From Echria macrotheca (lineage: Eukaryota > Ascomycota > Sordariomycetes > Sordariales > Schizotheciaceae), in NCBI GenBank assembly GCA_030411725.1, contig MU839844.1, forward strand, positions 186,001 to 250,000: 64,000 nt of DNA. The letters are read 5' to 3'. Below the pieces are notes generated by a model, which was not told where the DNA came from, did not search any database, and saw only the letters and a list, made by a program, of their open reading frames with translations. Below, piece by piece: positions 58,459-64,000 of the stretch (within the stretch, counting starts at the first letter, position 1; the number at the start of each line of letters is the position of its first letter). The translations under genes and the position numbers were made by a program.

Positions 58459-59237
58459 GGCTCCGGCGTGGCCAAGAGGCCAACAGAATGCCGCTGCGCA
58501 CGCAGGCTTCCGCGGGCCAGAGAAGTTGCAGCGGTGGTAAGAAGCACGCCGACCAAGTCTGCACCCGACTCCTGCCGCTAGAAGAGGCGCCAACTTGGTC
58601 GCTCTGTTGGCTTTGCTAGTGTCAAACTCTGGTCGCAAAGGGAGAGGACAGGCGTCTTTTCGGGGAAGTGCGGGCAGCCGGCGTGGAAGGACTCTTCCCT
58701 TTCTCGATCTTGCTGAGCGGTTGTTTCTCGCTCTTGCTAAACGGTTGCTGTGGTGTGATGACGATGCCCTCGAGAGCGCGATTGGGCAAAGCTTCCCTGG
58801 AGCTCGAGAGATCGTGACTTTGCTCACTGCATCGGTACCTATTTCTAGCCCACTGCTCGGTACATTAGCGTATCGCAAACGCTGGAGCGGGGTACCTAGC
58901 AAGCTGTCGATCAGCGCTTGGTGCCGTGCCAAGAGCAACGGGAATGCATTCCATGGTGGGGCACGAGTTGGAGTCACCTTTGCCCCGCCGACCGAAGAAT
59001 AATTTCTGCATCTCCCAACCAGAACTACCAATTCACACCCAGTATCGGAATTCAGGTGCGAATCGCAATCACACCACAGTTATTCTCGAACTCGAACTAT
59101 TGAGCATTCCATTCGGCACAGACATCGAGAATCCCCGCGTTCGCTATGCGCAGGTAGCCAGACTTTGGCATCGAGGGGCCTTCCACTTCGCGACAACCAC
59201 AGCCCCGTTCTCATAGACGGATCCTTACCTGCCCAAA
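58459..59237. promoter_or_regulatory. Divergent promoter region, DDHD lipase and RPC1
   Basis: 779 bp between divergent starts; the long minus-strand frame here is an upstream extension of the lipase exon without an earlier ATG that fits. No specific motif is claimed. Confidence 0.45.
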
Positions 59238-62200
59238 ATGTCGAAGGAGGCCGCTGGAGAGCAGAATGAGGCTTCTGGAAAGCAGAATCGCCCTATCAAG
59301 GAGCAGATCGTCGATGAGGTTCCAAAGAAATTGAAGGCCCTGAAGTTTGGCATACAGTAAGGTTCCGCCCCTCCCGCCCGGGTTGCCACTGACGGCTGTC
59401 TATAGGTCCTACGAGGATATCGTTCGTCAGGGCGTGCTCGAGGTCTCGGATAACCTGCTCTACGATGTCGACAATGGGCGGAAGACCTACCCCCACGGCC
59501 CGCTCGATCCTCGAATGGTATACAATCTGCTCCATGCCCATGCAAGCGGCAAAGCTGACAGGTTCTAGGGAACTTCGAGCAAGAGCGGGACATGCGCGAC
59601 CTGCCATCTTCCTCTCGCCGATTGCATGGGCCATTTCGGCCACGTCCGACTACCCCTTCCGGTCTTCCATATCGGCTATCTGAAACACATCCAGACAACA
59701 TTACAGAATATTTGCAAGGAGTGCTCGAAAGTCCTTCTGTCGGAAGACGAGGCAAACCAGAGTCTTAAGGAGCTTCGCCGCCCTGGAATCGACAACCTCA
59801 AGCGGACGCACATCCTCAAGAAAGTCAATGAGCAATGTCGGAAGGTGAAAACATGCCCATACTGTGGCTCTGTCCAGGGTATCATTCGAAAACTCGGCGC
59901 GATCAAACTGGCACACGACAAGTTTTCGACATTCAACAGATCAAACGCCCAGAAGAAGATTGCCCCGGAGGCAAAGGTCCAGTTTGACTCGTCGTTCAAT
60001 CATGCCAAGAAAACCCAACCAGAGTTGAACAAGCATGCGCCAAAAGCTATGGACGACCTCAACCCTCTCAAGGTGCTCGAGCTGTTCCAAGCAATTAGTC
60101 AGATTGACTGTGAACTCCTTGGTTTCAACCCTGCCGAAGGCCGCCCGGAGCTCTTCCTCTGGCGGTATATCCCCGCTCCACCAATCTGCATCCGGCCCTC
60201 CGTCGCACAAGAGACAGCGAGTAACGAAGACGACATTACCAGCAAGCTGTCTGAGATTATTCTGTATGCGGGAATCCTCCGCGACTCACTGCAAAAAGGC
60301 ATATCCATATCCAACATCATGGAGCAGTGGGAGTTTCTTCAACTCCAGGTTGGTCTCTACGTCAACAGCGAGGTACCGGGGCTCCAGCAGCCCGGATTTG
60401 GCAAGCCCATTCGTGGTTTCTGCCAGCGTCTGAAGGGAAAACAAGGTCGCTTCCGTGGAAACTTGTCAGGAAAGCGTGTCGACTTTTCCGGCAGAACGGT
60501 CATTTCACCGGATCCCAACTTGAGCATCGAGCAGGTGGCTGTGCCTCAACTCGTGGCCAAGAACTTGACATACCCCGAGCGGGTGAACCGCCAAAACATT
60601 GAGAAACTCAGACAGTGCGTCCTCAATGGTACGACGACCTGGCCCGGCGCCCAAGCCGTGATCAAGAAAAGGGGTGGCGTCAAGTTCAACCTGAAATTTG
60701 GCGGTAGAGAAATGCGTGAAGACAGAGCGAGGGAGCTCCAGGTCGGAGACATCGTGGAGCGGCACTTGGAGGATGGCGACATTGTCTTGTTCAACCGGCA
60801 ACCCTCTCTACATAAACTCAGTATCATGAGCCACCGAGTCAAGGTGCGACCGTGGCGGACATTCCGGCTCAACGAATGTGTCTGCACACCTTATAATGCC
60901 GATTTCGACGGAGACGAGATGAATATACACGTACCGCAGACGGAAGAGGCCCGCGCCGAGGCGATGCAGCTCATGGGAGTGAAGTACAACTTGGCCACGC
61001 CAAAGAACGGTGAACCCATCATTGCCGCGACGCAGGACTTCATTACGGCCGCGTACCTCTTGAGCAGCAAGGACAAGTTTTTCGACAAGAAGACCTTCAC
61101 CTATATTTGCATGCATATGCTTCACGGAGAAACCCATCTTGACCTTCCCCCTCCCGTCATCCAGAAGCCGAAGATGCTGTGGACGGGTAAGCAGGTCTTC
61201 AACGTTCTCATGCGCCCCAACAAGCAGTCCAACGTCTGCGTGAATTTAGAATGTAAGAACAAGGTATACGCCAAAAAAGGCGGCGATATCCCTGACATGG
61301 ATATCGATGATTGCTACCTGGTCGTCCGCAACTCCGAGGTCATGTGTGGGCGAATGGATAAAGCAACCGTTGGAGGCGGCAAGAAGAACTCGGTCTTTTA
61401 CGTTGTTCTTCGCGATTTTGGGCCGGACGAGGCTGCCGCAGCTATGACACGGCTCGCCAAGCTTTGCGCGAGACTTTTGACTCTCCGGGGTTTTTCCATC
61501 GGCGTGGGGGATGTCTATCCTTCTACTAGCCTGACGGCGAAAAAGTCAAGCCTTGTGGAGAATGCATATGGTAATTGTGATGATCTCATTGAGACTTTCA
61601 GACAAGGCAAACTGCAGAAGGCGGCCGGTTGCAACCTCGAAGAGACACTGGAGAACTCCATCTCTGGTATCCTGAGCAAGGTCCGGCAGCAAGCTGGTGA
61701 TTACTGCGTCGAAACTCTCAGCAGGAACAACGCGCCGCTCATCATGGCGAAATCTGGTTCCAAAGGCTCGGACATCAACGTCGCTCAGATGATTGCTTGC
61801 GTCGGGCAACAAATCATCTCTGGCAAGCGTGTGGCCGACGGATTCCAAGACCGGACTCTGCCTCATTTCCACAAGAACTCCCGCCAGCCACCGTCCAAGG
61901 GTTTCGTGAGGAACAGCTTCTACACAGGATTGCTCCCTACCGAGTTCATCTTCCACGCTATCTCGGGTCGAGAAGGTCTGGTCGATACGGCCGTCAAGAC
62001 AGCTGAGACGGGTTACATGTCTCGACGGCTGATGAAGTCGCTGGAAGATCTCTCGACACACTATGACGACACGGTCCGGACGTCGGAAGGTGGAGTTGTC
62101 CAGTTTCAGTTCGGCGCCGACCGGCTTGATCCAGTCGACATGGAGGGCGAGGCGCAGCCAGTCAACTTCTTGCGGTCTTGGAACCACGTGGAGAGCGTGA

Positions 62201-64000
62201 CTTGGAATAACAACGAAAAGACGCTACTGCCGAGTGAGATCTACAAATTGAGCAAGGAGATACTCGATATCGAGCGAGAGAAGTACCCTCGCAAGCACCT
62301 GGCAACGGGCGAGCGGCTGTTTTATGACGATGAAACCATACACACGAGCGACGACTACGATGTCATGATCGCGATCGATGAACACGAAGGCGCACGGGCT
62401 TTCCTCAACTCGATCCAGGACTTCATTAATGAACGTCTGCTGAAACTGGCACACGCTCGGAAGATGGCGGGTCTGGATCCACGTCTGCCAACGGATACGA
62501 AGGTGCGGGACAAGTTCGCCAAGCTCGAAGCGCAGAAAGCGGCGGCACGAAAGAAGAAGGGGGTGGAGGCCGAGGACGCTGCCATGATGGACGTCGACAT
62601 GGACGTCGACATGTTGGACATTGACGGCCAGGAGGCACACGCGGACCGGGTGGCGAAAGTCTCGGAGACAACTCTGAGAGGATTCATTCTGGTGTGTCTC
62701 GACAAATACCGGAAAGCCGTCGTGGAGCCCGGGCATGCCGTGGGTGCCGTGGGTGCCCAGTCGATCGGTGAGCCCGGAACACAGATGACACTCAAGACTT
62801 TCCATTTCGCCGGTGTCGCTGGTATGAGTATCACCCAGGGTGTGCCCCGTATCAAGGAAATCATCAACGCCTCCAAGTTCATCAGTACTCCCGTCATTGA
62901 ATGCCCGCTTCAGAACAACAAGGACATCGCGGCAGCCAGGGTCGTCAAGGGCAGGATCGAGAAGACATACATTTCGGATATCATCTCGTATATCGACGAC
63001 GAGTGGCGTCCCGATGTGGCCAAGATCGTTTTGAAGCTGGATCTGCAGGCGCTTGCGGACATGGAACTCGAGATCTCGCTAAAGGATATCGCCGACGCCA
63101 TCGTGAAGGCCAAGAAACTCAAACTCAAGATCGAGGCGGACGACCTTCGGGTGGGAGGTGATCGGATCGAGATTATTGTCCGAAACACGTGGAACGATGT
63201 TGCTGCGGCGAAGCGAGCCGCGAAGCAACGGGCAGCGGCGATTGAGAAGGGGATGGCAACGGGTGGCACGGGTATCGACGAGTCCGCCGCCGACTTCCAG
63301 CTCCGGGTCAACTTTTTGAAGCGCATGATTCCCCACGTGGCCGTTTCGGGATATCCCCAGGCGAATCGAGCCATCATCCAGACCAGCGAGGTCAAAGACA
63401 GGAAAGACGAGTACGAGAACAAGGTGCTTGTGGAAGGGTATGGGCTTCGAGCATGCATGACGACGGTGGGCGTTGTCGGGACGCAGGTCGTGTCGAACTC
63501 GGTCATGGAATGCCGGGATGTTTTGGGTATTGAAGCGGCGCGAACAACGATTGCCAAGGAGATTGGTTCGGTTATGGGGTCCATGGGAATCGATCCACGC
63601 CACATGGACCTGTTGGCAGACGTCATGACGTACAAGGGTGAGGTATTGGGTATCACTCGATTCGGGCTGGCCAAGATGCGCGACAGTGTGCTTCAGCTGG
63701 CTTCGTTTGAGAAGACGCCCGAGCACTTGTTCGATGCGGCCGCGGGCATGAAGACAGACAAGATCGACGGAGTTAGCGAGTGTATCATCATGGGACAGGC
63801 CATGTCGATAGGAACAGGGTCGTTCCAGGTGGTGCGGCGTCTGGGTATTCGGGAACACCAACTGGCGCCCAAGCCCGTGTTGTTTGAGGAGGTGTGGAAG
63901 AAGTACGAGGCGGCCAATCGGAAGGCCAAGGCGGCGAAGAGAGGCATGGGAATGGGTAGAGGACAGACGACGTATCACGGAACAACGGTAGCTGTAGCGT
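59238..64000 (+). CDS. rpc1: RNA polymerase III largest subunit Rpc1 (3' end cut off by window)
   Basis: Catalytic subunit (C160) of nuclear Pol III, which makes tRNA and 5S rRNA. Exons: 59238-59356, 59406-59517 and 59569 to beyond 64000; introns are 49 and 51 nt; 1554 residues are visible. The start MSKEAAGEQNEA is the first ATG after the divergent promoter. The clamp zinc site is C86-X2-C89, C96, H99, H102 (GTCATCHLPLADCMGHFGH), plus CPYCG. The lid/rudder region has GKQGRFRGNLSGKRVDFSGR. The active-site loop NADFDGDEMN supplies the Mg2+ Asp triad D522, D524 and D526. The bridge/trigger region is present (EPGTQMTLKTFHFAGVAGM, preceded by AVGAQSIG). A near-repetitive acidic insert MDVDMDVDMLDID starts at residue ~1084. 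The final ~30 bases are Gly/Arg/Lys-rich and truncated by the window. Confidence 0.95.

Noticed and set aside
1..64000. CRISPR array, bacterial operon, or rRNA genes
   Set aside because: No regularly spaced direct repeats, no Shine-Dalgarno-linked gene runs and no rRNA segments were seen; gene structure is eukaryotic throughout.

Overview
This window is nuclear DNA of a filamentous ascomycete (Pezizomycotina). It most resembles Sordariomycetes, possibly Sordariales; the rank below subphylum is inference. The evidence is GC-rich third codon positions, genes split by short introns (mostly 43-65 nt, GT..AG with CTRAC/CTGAC-type branch sites), and families typical of these fungi (secreted GH6 cellobiohydrolase, Zn2Cys6 regulator, fungal fimbrin, SWC4, OST3/6).

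Layout. 1-5.6 kb: the 3' part of a palmitoylated YCK-type casein kinase I, a p24 cargo receptor, and a divergent SWC4. 5.6-8.6 kb: gene-free, with a CTGT microsatellite and a 331-bp non-autonomous transposon (MITE) with terminal inverted repeats and TA target duplication. 8.6-10.7 kb: a gene joining a Zn2Cys6 DNA-binding domain to a NodL/maltose-acetyltransferase-like domain. 10.7-20.2 kb: a very long gene-poor tract interrupted only by an intron-bearing tRNA at 18.4 kb. 20.2-30.7 kb: AP-3 mu subunit, a small DMAC1-like membrane protein, an MFS sugar porter and a GH6 cellobiohydrolase, with long spacers. 30.7-35.2 kb: gene-free. 35.2-64 kb: a dense housekeeping block comprising OST3/6, a coiled-coil protein of unknown function, MRM2, RPL18, a mitochondrial carrier, an SR-type RRM protein, sterol O-acyltransferase, fimbrin, a RING/ankyrin-like protein, a DDHD phospholipase and RPC1 (cut by the window end).

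How genes relate. Most are unlinked housekeeping functions. Several pairs are divergent and may share promoters: p24/SWC4, AP-3 mu/DMAC1-like, OST3/coiled-coil protein, fimbrin/RING protein and DDHD lipase/RPC1. The one pair with an obvious functional link is the sugar porter and the cellobiohydrolase, which converge across 2.1 kb and could act in cellulose use (inference). The most unusual item is the Zn2Cys6-acetyltransferase fusion, whose enzyme-like half appears to carry Cys where this family's catalytic His is expected. That suggests a ligand-sensing or scaffold module on a DNA-binding protein.

Exon boundaries were set by hand from splice signals, reading frame and remembered family conservation. 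No database search was run.
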